Part shown: positions 52,560 to 61,687 of the stretch, one piece after another
How the letters are laid out: every line of letters starts with the position of its first letter
Numbering within the stretch: the first letter of the stretch is position 1
From: Desulfobulbus sp.
Lineage (GTDB): Bacteria; Desulfobacterota; Desulfobulbia; Desulfobulbales; Desulfobulbaceae
Direction: 5' to 3'
Assembly: GCF_030824455.1 (NCBI RefSeq)
Contig: NZ_JAVBXR010000022.1
Span: forward strand, 1-64,000
DNA length: 64,000 bases
The notes under the pieces: model-generated
Told to the model about the DNA's origin: nothing
Seen by the model: the letters and a program-made list of their open reading frames with translations, nothing else
Databases searched by the model: none
Program-made: the position numbers and the translations under genes

Positions 52560-54371
52560 CTATTTCTCGGCCAGCGCGTTTGCCAGCACCCGTCCCAATT
52601 CAGCCACCTTGTAGGGTTTGGCCAGGACGCCGCAAAACCCGTGGCTCAGGTAGTCGGCCATGATCGGATCGTGGGAGTAGCCGCTGGAGACGATCAATCG
52701 AGCCCCGGGCCGCCGGGCGAGGATCAGCTTGGCCGCTTCCTTGCCGCCCATGCCGCCTGGGATGGTCAAATCCATGATGACCGCCGCATAGGGTCTGCCG
52801 GCGATCAGGGCCGCCTCGTAGAGACGCGTGGCGGTTGTTCCGTCGGCGCAGGTGTCGACCTCGTAGCCCAGATAGCCGAGCATGGCGGCGGCAATGTCGC
52901 AAATGGCCGCTTCGTCGTCCATGACGAGAATCTGCGGCGAGTCGGATCGTTCCGAGCTTGGGGCCTCGCCAACCGGCGCCGGCGCGGTTGTGGGCGCGGC
53001 CTGGGTTGCTGGAAGGTGGAGGGTAAAGGTGGAGCCGCTGCCGATTGTGGACTCGACCGCTATGGCGCCGCCGTGCCGGGTGAGGATCGAGTAGGCCGAA
53101 GCCAGCCCCAGCCCGCTGCCCGTGGCCTTGGTGCTGAAGTAGGGCTCAAAGACGCGGTCCAAGATCTCCGGAGCAATGCCGCGGCCGGTGTCGATCAGTC
53201 TGATGCGGACATATTTCCCCACGGCCAGGGCCTGCAAGGAATCGCGCTCAATCACCGCATTCTCGGCGACAATCCGCAGCACGCCGCCGTCGGGCATGGC
53301 CTGCACCGCGTTGATGATGATGTTGTTGAGCACCTGGGAGATCTGGCCGGCGTCGACCTGCACGGCCCAGACGTCGGCCGCGATCTGCGCTTCGCCTCGA
53401 ACCCGCGAGCCCCGCAACATCAGGCTCAAAGCCTCGTTAACCAGCGCCGCCACCGAGGTCGCCTGTCGGATCGGTTCCCCGCCCCGGGCAAAGGTCAGCA
53501 ACTGCTTGGTCAGTTCCGCCGCCCGCGCCGAGGCCTGCTCCGCCGAGTCCAACGGTTGGCGGGCCTTATGGTCGGGTTCGAGCAGCACCTGGGCGTAGGA
53601 CAGATTGCCCATGATGCCGGTAAGGATATTGTTGAAATCATGGGCAATGCCGCCGGCAAGCACGCCGATGGATTCCAGCTTTTGCATCTTGATCAACTCA
53701 TTGCGCAACAGCTCCCGCTCAGTGATGTCGGTGAGGATCACCACAATCCGCTTGCCGATCAGCTGGGTGTTGGCGATGGCGTGGCGGATCTCGCCGTTTT
53801 TGCAGGCCACCTTGATCTCGAAGGGCCGGATCGGGGCGTTGCTTGTCCGCGCGCTGTCAAGCGCCTCCTTCCAGGCGGCCATCAGCAATTCCCGGTAGGC
53901 CGGATCGGGATAGGCCAGCAAAAACCATTGCTCGTCGGTGGGAATCTCGTCGAGGCTGTAGCCAAACCGTTCGCAAAAACTGATGTTGATGTATTCGATG
54001 GTTACGCCGTCGGTCAGGGCAATGCCCACCGGCATGGCGTCGAGGATGTCGCGGAGTTCCTGCTCGCTCTGGCGCAGATGGTTGGTTGTCGTCTGATAGG
54101 TCGCTATTTCCCGTCTGAGCAAAAAATAAATCAACGCGGCGGTGCCGACGACAAACAACCAGCCTTTGCAGGTTTGCGCCAGAGTCAAGAGGGCGGTATC
54201 GCGGAACGCCAAGGCGACGAGATAATCGGAGAACATCACCCAGAGCGCGGCTACGGCCAGATAGATGCCGGCAATTTTCAGCGGTCCGCGAGAACGGGAA
54301 GAAGGTTGCCCTTTGGCCTGACGTCGGCCTGCCTTGGCAAGGGCGGGGATGCCCGAAGCCGTGCGCCTCAC
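52560..54371 (-). CDS. Hybrid histidine kinase with PAS and receiver domains
   Basis: A 603-residue protein: two N-terminal membrane helices (IYLAVAALWVMFSDYLVALAF and WLFVVGTAALIYFLL), a PAS domain (LRDILDAMPVGIALTDGVTIEYIN), HisKA with HDFNN (GGIAHDFNNILTGIMGN), HATPase_c (IIINAVQAMPDGG, TGRGIAPEIL, GSGLGLASAYSIL) and a C-terminal receiver (ILVMDDEAAICD, phospho-Asp in VIMDLTIPGGMGG, Lys in LAKPYKV). The start is a GTG whose bases overlap the fetB stop (GTGA), so the kinase is translationally coupled to the FetAB-type exporter. Confidence 0.92.
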   Translation of the reverse strand: MRRTASGIPALAKAGRRQAKGQPSSRSRGPLKIAGIYLAVAALWVMFSDYLVALAFRDTALLTLAQTCKGWLFVVGTAALIYFLLRREIATYQTTTNHLRQSEQELRDILDAMPVGIALTDGVTIEYINISFCERFGYSLDEIPTDEQWFLLAYPDPAYRELLMAAWKEALDSARTSNAPIRPFEIKVACKNGEIRHAIANTQLIGKRIVVILTDITERELLRNELIKMQKLESIGVLAGGIAHDFNNILTGIMGNLSYAQVLLEPDHKARQPLDSAEQASARAAELTKQLLTFARGGEPIRQATSVAALVNEALSLMLRGSRVRGEAQIAADVWAVQVDAGQISQVLNNIIINAVQAMPDGGVLRIVAENAVIERDSLQALAVGKYVRIRLIDTGRGIAPEILDRVFEPYFSTKATGSGLGLASAYSILTRHGGAIAVESTIGSGSTFTLHLPATQAAPTTAPAPVGEAPSSERSDSPQILVMDDEAAICDIAAAMLGYLGYEVDTCADGTTATRLYEAALIAGRPYAAVIMDLTIPGGMGGKEAAKLILARRPGARLIVSSGYSHDPIMADYLSHGFCGVLAKPYKVAELGRVLANALAEK

Positions 54372-55183
54372 GGTCGTTGCTCCTCGTCGGCCGTCTGCAG
54401 GGCGTCAAGCCGCAGGCGATGACGACCGTCGAACAACCGCCGCTCCACGCCGCGAATGGCGGCAATGGCGCCGAAACCGGTGCCGGCGCAGATAAGAAAC
54501 ATGATCAGAATTTGGTACTGGACCGCATCCATGGGGCTGGAACCACCGAGAATCTGGCCGGTCATCATGCCGGGCAGGCTCACCAGGCCGGCGGTGGCCA
54601 TGGAGTTGATGATCGGCGTCATGCCGGAGCGGATGGCCTGGCGGCGAATCTCGCCCACCGCCTCGGCGGCGGTTTGCCCCAGGAGCAGGCGCTGCTCGAC
54701 GACGCGGCGCTCCCGCCACAGGGTTTCAGTCATCCGGTCCATGGCCACGGCCACGCCGCTCATGGTGTTGCCCAGCAGCATGCCGAGCAAGGGAATGGCG
54801 TACTGCGGCGCATACCAGGGCTCGTTGCCGATAACCACGGTCAGCGCGAGGAAGGTGACGGTGAATGAGGAGAGAAACATGGCGCCGGAACCGATCAGCC
54901 AGCCCTGAAGACCGCTGACCCGGCGCTGCTGGCGCGCCATCACCTCGCGACCGGCGGCAATGAGCATCACCAGGGAAATCAGCGCCATGTAGACGATGTG
55001 CACATGGGCAAAGAGCAGCCGCAGGATGTGGCCAATAAGCAGCAGTTGCACCGTGGTGCGCGCGGCGGCAATAGCCAGATTTTTTGCCAGGCCCAGACGC
55101 AGCCGCCAGGACAGCAGCCCAAGCAGCACCAGCAAGGAGGCGGCCAGGGCCAAGTCGGCGGGCGTCAGCGGCTTAACGTGCAT
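54368..55183 (-). CDS. fetB: FetB-type ABC transporter permease
   Basis: A 271-residue UPF0014-family inner-membrane protein. Family hallmarks are RTTVQLLLIGHIL, the QYAIPLLGMLLGNTMSGVAVAMDR segment, and LVSLPGMMTGQILGGSSPMDAVQYQI. In E. coli FetAB exports iron and protects against oxidative stress. The ATG at 55183 overlaps the end of the ATPase gene by 11 bases. Downstream it overlaps the hybrid kinase gene. Confidence 0.92.
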   Translation of the reverse strand: MHVKPLTPADLALAASLLVLLGLLSWRLRLGLAKNLAIAAARTTVQLLLIGHILRLLFAHVHIVYMALISLVMLIAAGREVMARQQRRVSGLQGWLIGSGAMFLSSFTVTFLALTVVIGNEPWYAPQYAIPLLGMLLGNTMSGVAVAMDRMTETLWRERRVVEQRLLLGQTAAEAVGEIRRQAIRSGMTPIINSMATAGLVSLPGMMTGQILGGSSPMDAVQYQILIMFLICAGTGFGAIAAIRGVERRLFDGRHRLRLDALQTADEEQRP

Positions 55184-55799
55184 CGCCTGCGCCTCCTGCG
55201 TCGACAAGCAGGCCAGCGCTCTCCATGCGCAAACCCCGCCGGCTGACCCGCTCCAACTGAGCGGGATCGTGGCTGACCCAGAGCATGGGCGCCTGGCGGT
55301 CCGCGCCGTAACGCAACAGCAGATTTTCAACTCTGGCCGCGGCGTCGTGATCCAGGCTGGCGGTCGGTTCGTCGAGCAGCAGACACTGCGGCCCGTTGGC
55401 CAGCAGGCGAACGATGGCCAGCCGTTGCCGTTCGCCGGTGGAAAGACGGCTGACCTGCCAATCCTGCACCGAGCGGTCAAATCCCACGGCGGCCAGGGTC
55501 TGCTCGTCAATTGCAGCAAAATCGGCAAAATGCTCGCCGACCCGGTCAAGCCACCAGCCGCTTTCCGCAGGCAGCAAACCCACCAGGCGCCGCCACTGAG
55601 GACCGGTCACCGTATCTGCGTTGACGTCGCCCAGCTGCATGACGCCGGTGCGCGGATCAAGGTCGGCCAGGGCCCGCAGCAGCAGGCTCTTGCCCGCCCC
55701 GGAGGCCCCCGCAAGGCCAACGCACTCGCCGCCGGCAATGCGAAAGGCATAGGGTCCGCGATGTTGAAAACAGAGATTGCTTATTTCGAGGTTCGGCAT
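55173..55799 (-). CDS. fetA: FetA-type ABC transporter ATPase
   Basis: A 208-residue ABC ATPase: Walker A GLAGASGAGKS, signature LSTGERQRLAIVRLL, Walker B CLLLDEPTASLD, and switch His in LWVSHD. It is short, as is usual for FetA partners of UPF0014 permeases. The ATG at 55799 lies inside the 3' end of the glycosyltransferase gene (19-base overlap). Confidence 0.9.
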   Translation of the reverse strand: MPNLEISNLCFQHRGPYAFRIAGGECVGLAGASGAGKSLLLRALADLDPRTGVMQLGDVNADTVTGPQWRRLVGLLPAESGWWLDRVGEHFADFAAIDEQTLAAVGFDRSVQDWQVSRLSTGERQRLAIVRLLANGPQCLLLDEPTASLDHDAAARVENLLLRYGADRQAPMLWVSHDPAQLERVSRRGLRMESAGLLVDAGGAGDAR

Positions 55800-56911
55800 C
55801 CGAAATCCTGAGCAAGAAGTGCGGCCACGTAGCCGGCCGCCTGATCCGCGCCGTTTGCCTTGCGCCTGGGCGGCGACTTGACGGTCGGCAGGGGCGGCAT
55901 GTCCGCCAGCCATTCGCCGCTCTGCAGGCGGCGCTCTTCTATCTTCCATGAAAGCAGGCGGCTGTCAAGGAAGGCCTCAAGGGTGGCTGATTCGCGAAAA
56001 CCAGGGCGCGGCACGTAGCCGTAGGCAGTCTCGCCGTGATAGGCCTCGGCCACGGTCGAGTAGCCAACCTTGCCCACCACCAGATCGGCGGCGGCGACCA
56101 GATCGGGGTGATGCCAGGGGGATCGGGGAGAGAGGAAACGAAGATTGTCGATGCATTCGTCCGGCCCCTGACGACGGGGAAGAACAAACACCATATCCAG
56201 GCGTTGCAGCAGCGGCTCAAGGTCCAGGTCTTCGCCGCCCTGGCTGCAGACACCACCCATGGTGAGCAGGACCAGCTGTTGCCCCGGCTCGCAGTGCAGC
56301 CGCCGGCGAATCGTTTCGGGATTGCGCAGGCGCCTGGCCACGGGATCGACGGTCAGGTCGCAGGGCGCTGGGCAACACACCGGGCGGGTCTGGATATGGT
56401 AATCGGCTTGGCGGAACAGAGCGGCCAAGGTGTTGATGTGAGCCCGAAATTGGGGCCGATTTTTCGCGTATTCCGCGTAGCCCTCGTAGATCCAATCCCA
56501 GGTGAAATTTTCGATCAGGAAGGAGGGAATGCCGGCAAGGTGGGCGGCGGCAATTCCCAGCGGCGCGATGTCGCACAGCACCAGACGACAATCGGCAAAG
56601 AGAGCGGCGGCCGGGCGGATGCGGGCCTCGCTCAAGGGATAGAACCGGTCCAGGGCCGCCAGGGTGGCGGGCAGATCTTCGCTAAGCGGACTTTGCTGGA
56701 CCAGCCCGACGTCGGTTTCCAGATGGTGCACGGTGTGCGGCGCCGCAAGCGAGGCGGCAAACAGCCAGGACGGCGCCGAGGTGACGATGGTGAAGCGGGC
56801 CGCAATCCGTTCGCTCAGGGCCTGCATCACCGCGATCGCCCGGGTGGCGTGGCCAAAGCCGTGGCCGCTGACGCAGCAGCCGATGTGCACCCCGCCCGCG
56901 CCGTTCAGCAT
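55781..56911 (-). CDS. GT-B glycosyltransferase-like protein
   Basis: A 376-residue protein starting with the glycosyltransferase-like CCVSGHGFGHATRAIAVMQAL. The C-terminal half has LTMGGVCSQGGEDL and the UDP-binding-like AADLVVGKVGYSTVAEAYHGETAYGYVPR. The overall layout is the MurG/UGT-like two-lobe fold. It is cytosolic or membrane-associated; the acceptor is unknown. Confidence 0.8.
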   Translation of the reverse strand: MLNGAGGVHIGCCVSGHGFGHATRAIAVMQALSERIAARFTIVTSAPSWLFAASLAAPHTVHHLETDVGLVQQSPLSEDLPATLAALDRFYPLSEARIRPAAALFADCRLVLCDIAPLGIAAAHLAGIPSFLIENFTWDWIYEGYAEYAKNRPQFRAHINTLAALFRQADYHIQTRPVCCPAPCDLTVDPVARRLRNPETIRRRLHCEPGQQLVLLTMGGVCSQGGEDLDLEPLLQRLDMVFVLPRRQGPDECIDNLRFLSPRSPWHHPDLVAAADLVVGKVGYSTVAEAYHGETAYGYVPRPGFRESATLEAFLDSRLLSWKIEERRLQSGEWLADMPPLPTVKSPPRRKANGADQAAGYVAALLAQDFGCRTSK

Positions 56912-56920
56912 GGTCGAACC

Positions 56921-58489
56921 TTACGCCGCTCCCCCTGCGGTCACCGGCAGGACGATGCGGAAGACGCTGCCCTCGCCCGGCGTGCTGACCACGGCAATGC
57001 TGCCCTGGTGTTTGTCGACAATGCTTTTGGCAATGGTCAGCCCCAGCCCGGTGCCGCGATTCTTGTCGGTGTAAAATGGGGTGAAGATCTGCTCCAGTTT
57101 CTCTGGCGGAATGCCGACGCCGGAATCGGCGATCTCCGCCACAACTGTCCCCTTTTTCATGCCCAGGGCGGTGGTCAAAATCAGATTGCCGCCCTCGGGC
57201 ATGGCCTGGATGGCGTTAAACACGATATTGAACAGCACCTGATACATCTGTTCGCTGTCAAAAACGATCTCAGGCAAATCCTGGTCAAGGAGCATCTCGA
57301 CCTGCACCGCCTTCTGCTGCAGTTCCGGCTCCATGAACCGCAGCAGCCGTTCGATCACCGCGTTAAGCGAGCCAGGCATTTTTTTGATCTCGCGGGGCCG
57401 GGCAAAATCGAGGAATTCCCGGACAATGCCGTCCAAACGCGAGGTTTCCTCGACGATGATGTGGGCCAGCCGCTCGTTGCCGGGCGCCACCTTGCTGATC
57501 CGGTTGCCGAGGATTTCAGCCGTGGTGCGGACAATGCCCAGGGGATTTTTAATTTCATGGGACACCGCCGCCACCATCTTGCCCAGGGAGGCCAAGCGCT
57601 GGGCCTCGTTGAGCTGTTCCTCCAGGCGCAACCGCTCTTCGGCCCGCTCGGCCATGATCCGGTTGGCCCGCACCACGATCAGGCTGAGGATCACAAACAG
57701 CACCGACATAATCGCCAGGGAGAGGATGATGACCCGGGCCTGGAGGCGGACAATGGCCTCCAAATCCTCGGACAGATCCTGCACCACCTCAATCACCCCC
57801 ATGATCTCGCCGGTGTGCTCGCCCAGCTTGTTCTCCTGCCGAAAGGGCACATAGGTTTTCAGGGTGCAGAACACCTTGGCCGCTCCGGGCAGCAGGCTGA
57901 ACAGGCTGCCGCCGCTGATCAACACCGAATTGTTGTCCCCCTTGGCCGCCTTTTGGTACTCTAGCCCCCCCATGTCGCGCTTGCCCATCAGTTCGGACAT
58001 GGTGGAATAGGCGACCCGATTCTGGCGGGGCTCGAAGATGGTCACCGAATCAATGCGCATGCCGCGGGTGATGTTGCCCACAATCTGATCCAGACGCTCG
58101 TACTGATCCTGCTCGGACAGCGCGATGCGGCCGTAGCGGACCACGGTGGGCAGCACAAACTGGAGAAAAACCTGCCGGTTGAGGTTGTCGGCAAAGAGGC
58201 GGGAATAGGCCTCGCTGCGCTGCAGCAACACGGTTTTGGCGTTGCTCGCAATCACCCAGGAGAGGATAAACGAGGCGATCAGGATCAACAGCAGCGAGGT
58301 GAAGGAAAAATATTTGACCAGTTCAAAGGGCAGCAGGGCGTTGCCGCCGTCCCGGAACCGCAGGCGGCGCCAAAGCTGCGAAAAATCGGGCCGGCGCAAT
58401 TGCAGCCTCGAGAGCAGCCTGGAAAGCAGCCGGAGGCGCTTCTTGACCGGCGGCGTTCTGCGCACAACGCTGGGTCTAGCGGGTTTCAT
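56921..58489 (-). CDS. Membrane sensor histidine kinase
   Basis: A 522-residue kinase. The N-terminus is very basic and is followed by membrane helix 1 (SLLLILIASFILSWVIA), a ~190-residue periplasmic sensor, membrane helix 2 (VIILSLAIMSVLFVILSLIVV), HisKA (VSHEIKNPLGIVRTTAEIL, catalytic His), and HATPase_c (NIVFNAIQAMPEGG, DSGVGIPPEKLEQIF, GTGLGLTIAKSIV). No response regulator gene is next to it. The start is the ATG at 58489, overlapping the end of the radical SAM gene by 14 bases. Confidence 0.92.
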   Translation of the reverse strand: MKPARPSVVRRTPPVKKRLRLLSRLLSRLQLRRPDFSQLWRRLRFRDGGNALLPFELVKYFSFTSLLLILIASFILSWVIASNAKTVLLQRSEAYSRLFADNLNRQVFLQFVLPTVVRYGRIALSEQDQYERLDQIVGNITRGMRIDSVTIFEPRQNRVAYSTMSELMGKRDMGGLEYQKAAKGDNNSVLISGGSLFSLLPGAAKVFCTLKTYVPFRQENKLGEHTGEIMGVIEVVQDLSEDLEAIVRLQARVIILSLAIMSVLFVILSLIVVRANRIMAERAEERLRLEEQLNEAQRLASLGKMVAAVSHEIKNPLGIVRTTAEILGNRISKVAPGNERLAHIIVEETSRLDGIVREFLDFARPREIKKMPGSLNAVIERLLRFMEPELQQKAVQVEMLLDQDLPEIVFDSEQMYQVLFNIVFNAIQAMPEGGNLILTTALGMKKGTVVAEIADSGVGIPPEKLEQIFTPFYTDKNRGTGLGLTIAKSIVDKHQGSIAVVSTPGEGSVFRIVLPVTAGGAA

Positions 58490-60218
58490 TGCAAACTCCA
58501 CAGCGGCGGCAGACAGCGGGTTCGCACGGCCGGGTCGCGGTCCCGCGCAGGGCTCGCTCATACTCCTCCCAGAGAAAACCGGGGCGAACGCCGTGATCCA
58601 CCACCTGCCAGCACATCTGCTCATCGCGGCGGCGCGGTCGCACGGCGTACTGCCAGGGATCGATCCGGAGGCGGCGCAGGGCCTGCTTGAAGGAGAAGCG
58701 GCCGAGCCCGACGTCCAGCAGGGCCGGGCCGATGCGGCGATCCGCCCGGGCATAGACCGCCTGTTGCAGCGCCTGCTCCGGATGATCGAATTTGAGATGC
58801 AGATTTGCGGTTTTGTTCAGCATTTTACGCAAGTACCCGATGGAGTCCTTGAGCGCCGCCAGGGCCGGTTCGACGCGTTGCTCGCTGGCGGCCTGGGGCG
58901 AAAGCCCGCCAAAGGAGCAATACTGGAACGGCGTCCAGGGCTTGGGCACGAAACAGTTGATCGACAGGGTCAGCTCCGACACCCGCCCCCTGGCCCGGCC
59001 CACCGGCAGAATCCGGGCGCGCAACCGCTCCACCAGCCGGATCAGTTCGTCGAGATCGTCCCGGGTTTCCGTGGGCAGGCCGATCATCACATACAATTTG
59101 AGATGAAAGATGCCCGCCGCAACCAGACGCTCGGCGGCGGACAACAGATCGTCCTCGCTGAGCCCCTTGTTGATCAGGGTGCGCAACCGCTCGGAACAGC
59201 CGTCAGCGGCAATGGCCACGCTTTTCAGGTTGGAGGCCGCGAGCAGTTCCAGGGTCTGCTCTGAGATGCGGTCGGCCCGCAACGATGAAAAGGAGAGCGC
59301 GCAATCGTGTTGCCGGAGATAGGCCGCGATCTGGTCCACGGTTTCCTCGCTGACCATCTCCATGCCGAGCAGGCCGATGCGGTCCATTCGCTCCGGTCGG
59401 TCGGCCAGTCCGGCGAGGATGGCCTCGGCCGTCCACAACCGGGGCGGTCGATAGATAAACCCAGCGGCGCAGAACCGGCAACCGCGACTGCAGCCCCGCC
59501 CCAGTTCGACCATATACATGCCGAGCTCGGCCTCGGGCGACAGCAGGGTCGAATGGGCCGCCTGTTCCATGGCGGGCGCGATCACCTTGACCACCCGCTC
59601 CGGCAGACCGGCGCGTGGGGCAATCCCGGTGACTTCGCCGTCGTCCGCATAGGAAAATTGGTACATGCCGGGCACATAGCAACCAGGAAAGGTTCCGCCG
59701 ATCCGCAGCAGCAACTCGTCCCGGGCGCCGGCGGCATATTCGCCCAAAGCCGCCATCAGCGACGCCAGCAGCGGTTCGGCCTCGCCGATCACCATCAGAT
59801 CGGCGAAAACGGCCAGGGGTTCGGGGTTCATGAACACCCCGACCCCGCCCAGCACCACCAGCGGTTCGCCGGCCCCCACGGTCTGCGACCGGTCTGCGGC
59901 AAAGGGGGCAATGCCGCCCGCCGCCAGCATGGCCGCCAGACGGGGATAGTCGTGCTCAAAACTGATCGAACCCAGCACCAGGGGAAAGTCGCTCAAAGGG
60001 CGGGAGGATTCCAGGGAACGCAGAGGTTCGCCCTGCGCAGGATAGACAAAGCGTTCGCAGACAATCGCCTCCTGCTGATTGAGCAGGGTGTAGACCAGTT
60101 GATAGCCAAGGTTGGAAACGGCCACCGGGTAGGTGTTGGGATAGAGCAGCGCCACCGGCGTTCGGTCTTTCCACTTCTTGCGGACTGTGCCGGTTTCAGC
60201 AGCCAAATGGACGGACAA
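58476..60218 (-). CDS. B12-binding-type radical SAM protein (TIGR03960-like)
   Basis: A 580-residue protein. The N-terminal part (ALLYPNTYPVAVSNLGYQLVYTLLN) resembles the first domain of TIGR03960-type radical SAM proteins. The core has ELGRGCSRGCRFCAAGFIYRP with the CxxxCxxC cluster motif, LLGMEMVSEETVDQI, and VSELTLSINCFVPKPWTPFQ. A C-terminal Cys-rich end (CRRCGVCNE) follows. The annotated start is a TTG without a clear ribosome site; a start up to 25 codons later is possible. The reaction is unknown. Confidence 0.85.
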   Translation of the reverse strand: MSVHLAAETGTVRKKWKDRTPVALLYPNTYPVAVSNLGYQLVYTLLNQQEAIVCERFVYPAQGEPLRSLESSRPLSDFPLVLGSISFEHDYPRLAAMLAAGGIAPFAADRSQTVGAGEPLVVLGGVGVFMNPEPLAVFADLMVIGEAEPLLASLMAALGEYAAGARDELLLRIGGTFPGCYVPGMYQFSYADDGEVTGIAPRAGLPERVVKVIAPAMEQAAHSTLLSPEAELGMYMVELGRGCSRGCRFCAAGFIYRPPRLWTAEAILAGLADRPERMDRIGLLGMEMVSEETVDQIAAYLRQHDCALSFSSLRADRISEQTLELLAASNLKSVAIAADGCSERLRTLINKGLSEDDLLSAAERLVAAGIFHLKLYVMIGLPTETRDDLDELIRLVERLRARILPVGRARGRVSELTLSINCFVPKPWTPFQYCSFGGLSPQAASEQRVEPALAALKDSIGYLRKMLNKTANLHLKFDHPEQALQQAVYARADRRIGPALLDVGLGRFSFKQALRRLRIDPWQYAVRPRRRDEQMCWQVVDHGVRPGFLWEEYERALRGTATRPCEPAVCRRCGVCNETR

Positions 60219-60303
60219 GGGATCAGACCAGGGGAGGAGGAAAGGAGGCGGCCCTGCAAAGCAGCCGGTGCAACACGAGCCGAGGTCTTGAGCGCCAAAA
60301 CGC

Positions 60304-60335
60304 CACAGGGGAATATCCGAAGATATTCCCCTGTG
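60304..60335 (-). terminator. Terminator after ftsZ
   Basis: A perfect 14-base stem, 60304-60317 with 60322-60335. On the minus strand the loop reads TTCG, an exceptionally stable tetraloop. It lies about 60 bases after the ftsZ stop and is followed by GCGTTTTGG. Confidence 0.8.
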
Positions 60336-60391
60336 CGCTGCGTTGTGTCGGCGCCGTCAAAACCGTGTCCGCGAAAACGAACGCCCGGCTG

Positions 60392-61600
60392 TTAGTTCGC
60401 TTTCTTGCGCAGATAGGCCGGCTCCTCGTACTCGTTGAGTTCGTGGTCGTCAAAAATCGGCTTCGGCATGCGCGGCAAACCCTTGGGCAGGAGATTGGGT
60501 TTGGCGATGCTCACTGCGGCGGCCTCGGACAGCATGGCGTCGTCGTCAAGCAGCCTCGGCATGCGCGAGCGGGTCGTGGCCGGCGGTTGCTGCGTCTGAC
60601 GGCTGCGCACCACCTCAAGCTGCGAGATCTCCGGCTCCTCGATGCTCGAGATGCCGGTGGCGATCACCGTCACCCGCAACTCCTCGCCCAGGGATTCGTC
60701 GAACAGGGCGCCGATGATGATGTTGGCGTCGTCGTGGGCTTTTTCCTGGATCAGGGCCGAGGCTTCCATGAATTCGTTCATGGTCAGGGTGTCCTTGGCG
60801 GCCGAGATGTTGATCAGAATGCCGCGGGCGCCGTCAATGCCGACGTCCTCAAGCAGCTGATTGTCGATGGCGCGTTTGGCGGCCTCGGTGGCGCGATTCT
60901 CGCCGACTGCGGTGCCGGTGCCCATGATCGCCGGACCGACCTCTTTCATGACGGTCTTCAAGTCGGCAAAGTCGACGTTGATGTGCCCCGGCAGGTTGAT
61001 CAGGTCGGTGATGCCCTTGACCGCCTGCAACAGGACGTTGTCGACCATCTGCATCATGTCGACCAGGGTGGAATTCTTGTTCATCAGGCTGAGCAGCCGG
61101 TCGTTGGGCACGGTAATGATGGTGTCGGAAAACTCCTTCAACCGTTCCCAGCCCGACTCGGCGTTGCGCATCCGCTTTTTCGCCTCAAAATAGAACGGTT
61201 TGGTGACGACCGCAACCGTCAGCGCGCCGGATTCCTTGCTGAGCTTGGCAATCACCGGCGCTGCGCCGGTGCCGGTGCCGCCGCCCAGACCGGCGGTGAC
61301 GAACACCATGTCCGCGCCCTTGAGCACGCTCTGCAAATCCTCGTAGCTCTCCTGAGCGGCTTCGCGACCCATTTCCGGATCGGCGCCGGCGCCCATGCCC
61401 TTGGTGATTCCCGGCCCCAGCTGCAGCCGGATGTCGGCGCGGGATTTCTCCAAGGCCTGCATATCGGTGTTGGCGGCAATAAACTGCACGCCGGCCAAAC
61501 GGCTCTCCACCATGGTGTTGATGGCGTTGCCGCCGCCACCGCCGACCCCGATTACCTTTATAACTGCAACAGATTCTTCTTCGGCCATCCTAAACGGCAT
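60392..61600 (-). CDS. ftsZ: Cell division protein FtsZ
   Basis: A 402-residue tubulin-like GTPase that forms the Z ring. [18 protein letters not shown], the tubulin signature [13 protein letters not shown], and the T7 loop [12 protein letters not shown] are intact. The C-terminal conserved peptide [11 protein letters not shown] is the FtsA-binding tail. The start is the ATG at 61600 after GGGAGAG; MAEEE at 61588 is an alternative. It is the last gene of murB-ftsQ-ftsA-ftsZ and is followed by a strong terminator. Confidence 0.97.
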   Translation of the reverse strand: MPFRMAEEESVAVIKVIGVGGGGGNAINTMVESRLAGVQFIAANTDMQALEKSRADIRLQLGPGITKGMGAGADPEMGREAAQESYEDLQSVLKGADMVFVTAGLGGGTGTGAAPVIAKLSKESGALTVAVVTKPFYFEAKKRMRNAESGWERLKEFSDTIITVPNDRLLSLMNKNSTLVDMMQMVDNVLLQAVKGITDLINLPGHINVDFADLKTVMKEVGPAIMGTGTAVGENRATEAAKRAIDNQLLEDVGIDGARGILINISAAKDTLTMNEFMEASALIQEKAHDDANIIIGALFDESLGEELRVTVIATGISSIEEPEISQLEVVRSRQTQQPPATTRSRMPRLLDDDAMLSEAAAVSIAKPNLLPKGLPRMPKPIFDDHELNEYEEPAYLRKKAN

Positions 61601-61687
61601 GTTTCTCTCCCAAGAAAAAATTCCCCGATAAATTCCCTTTGTATATACCACCGCGCAAAGCGGCGCCAAAGGGAAAACTCAGTCGAT

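Noticed and set aside
51187-52614. 475-codon plus-strand frame opposite the Bcr/CflA gene
   Set aside because: His/Gln/Gly-rich translation typical of a frame antisense to a membrane-protein gene; the minus strand encodes a clear MFS transporter.
52440-54422. 660-codon plus-strand frame opposite the hybrid kinase
   Set aside because: The minus strand has all PAS, HisKA, HATPase and receiver motifs; the plus frame has none.
56036-57964. 642-codon plus-strand frame across two minus-strand genes
   Set aside because: It spans the antisense of a glycosyltransferase and a histidine kinase; its His/Gln-rich low-complexity translation is a GC artefact.
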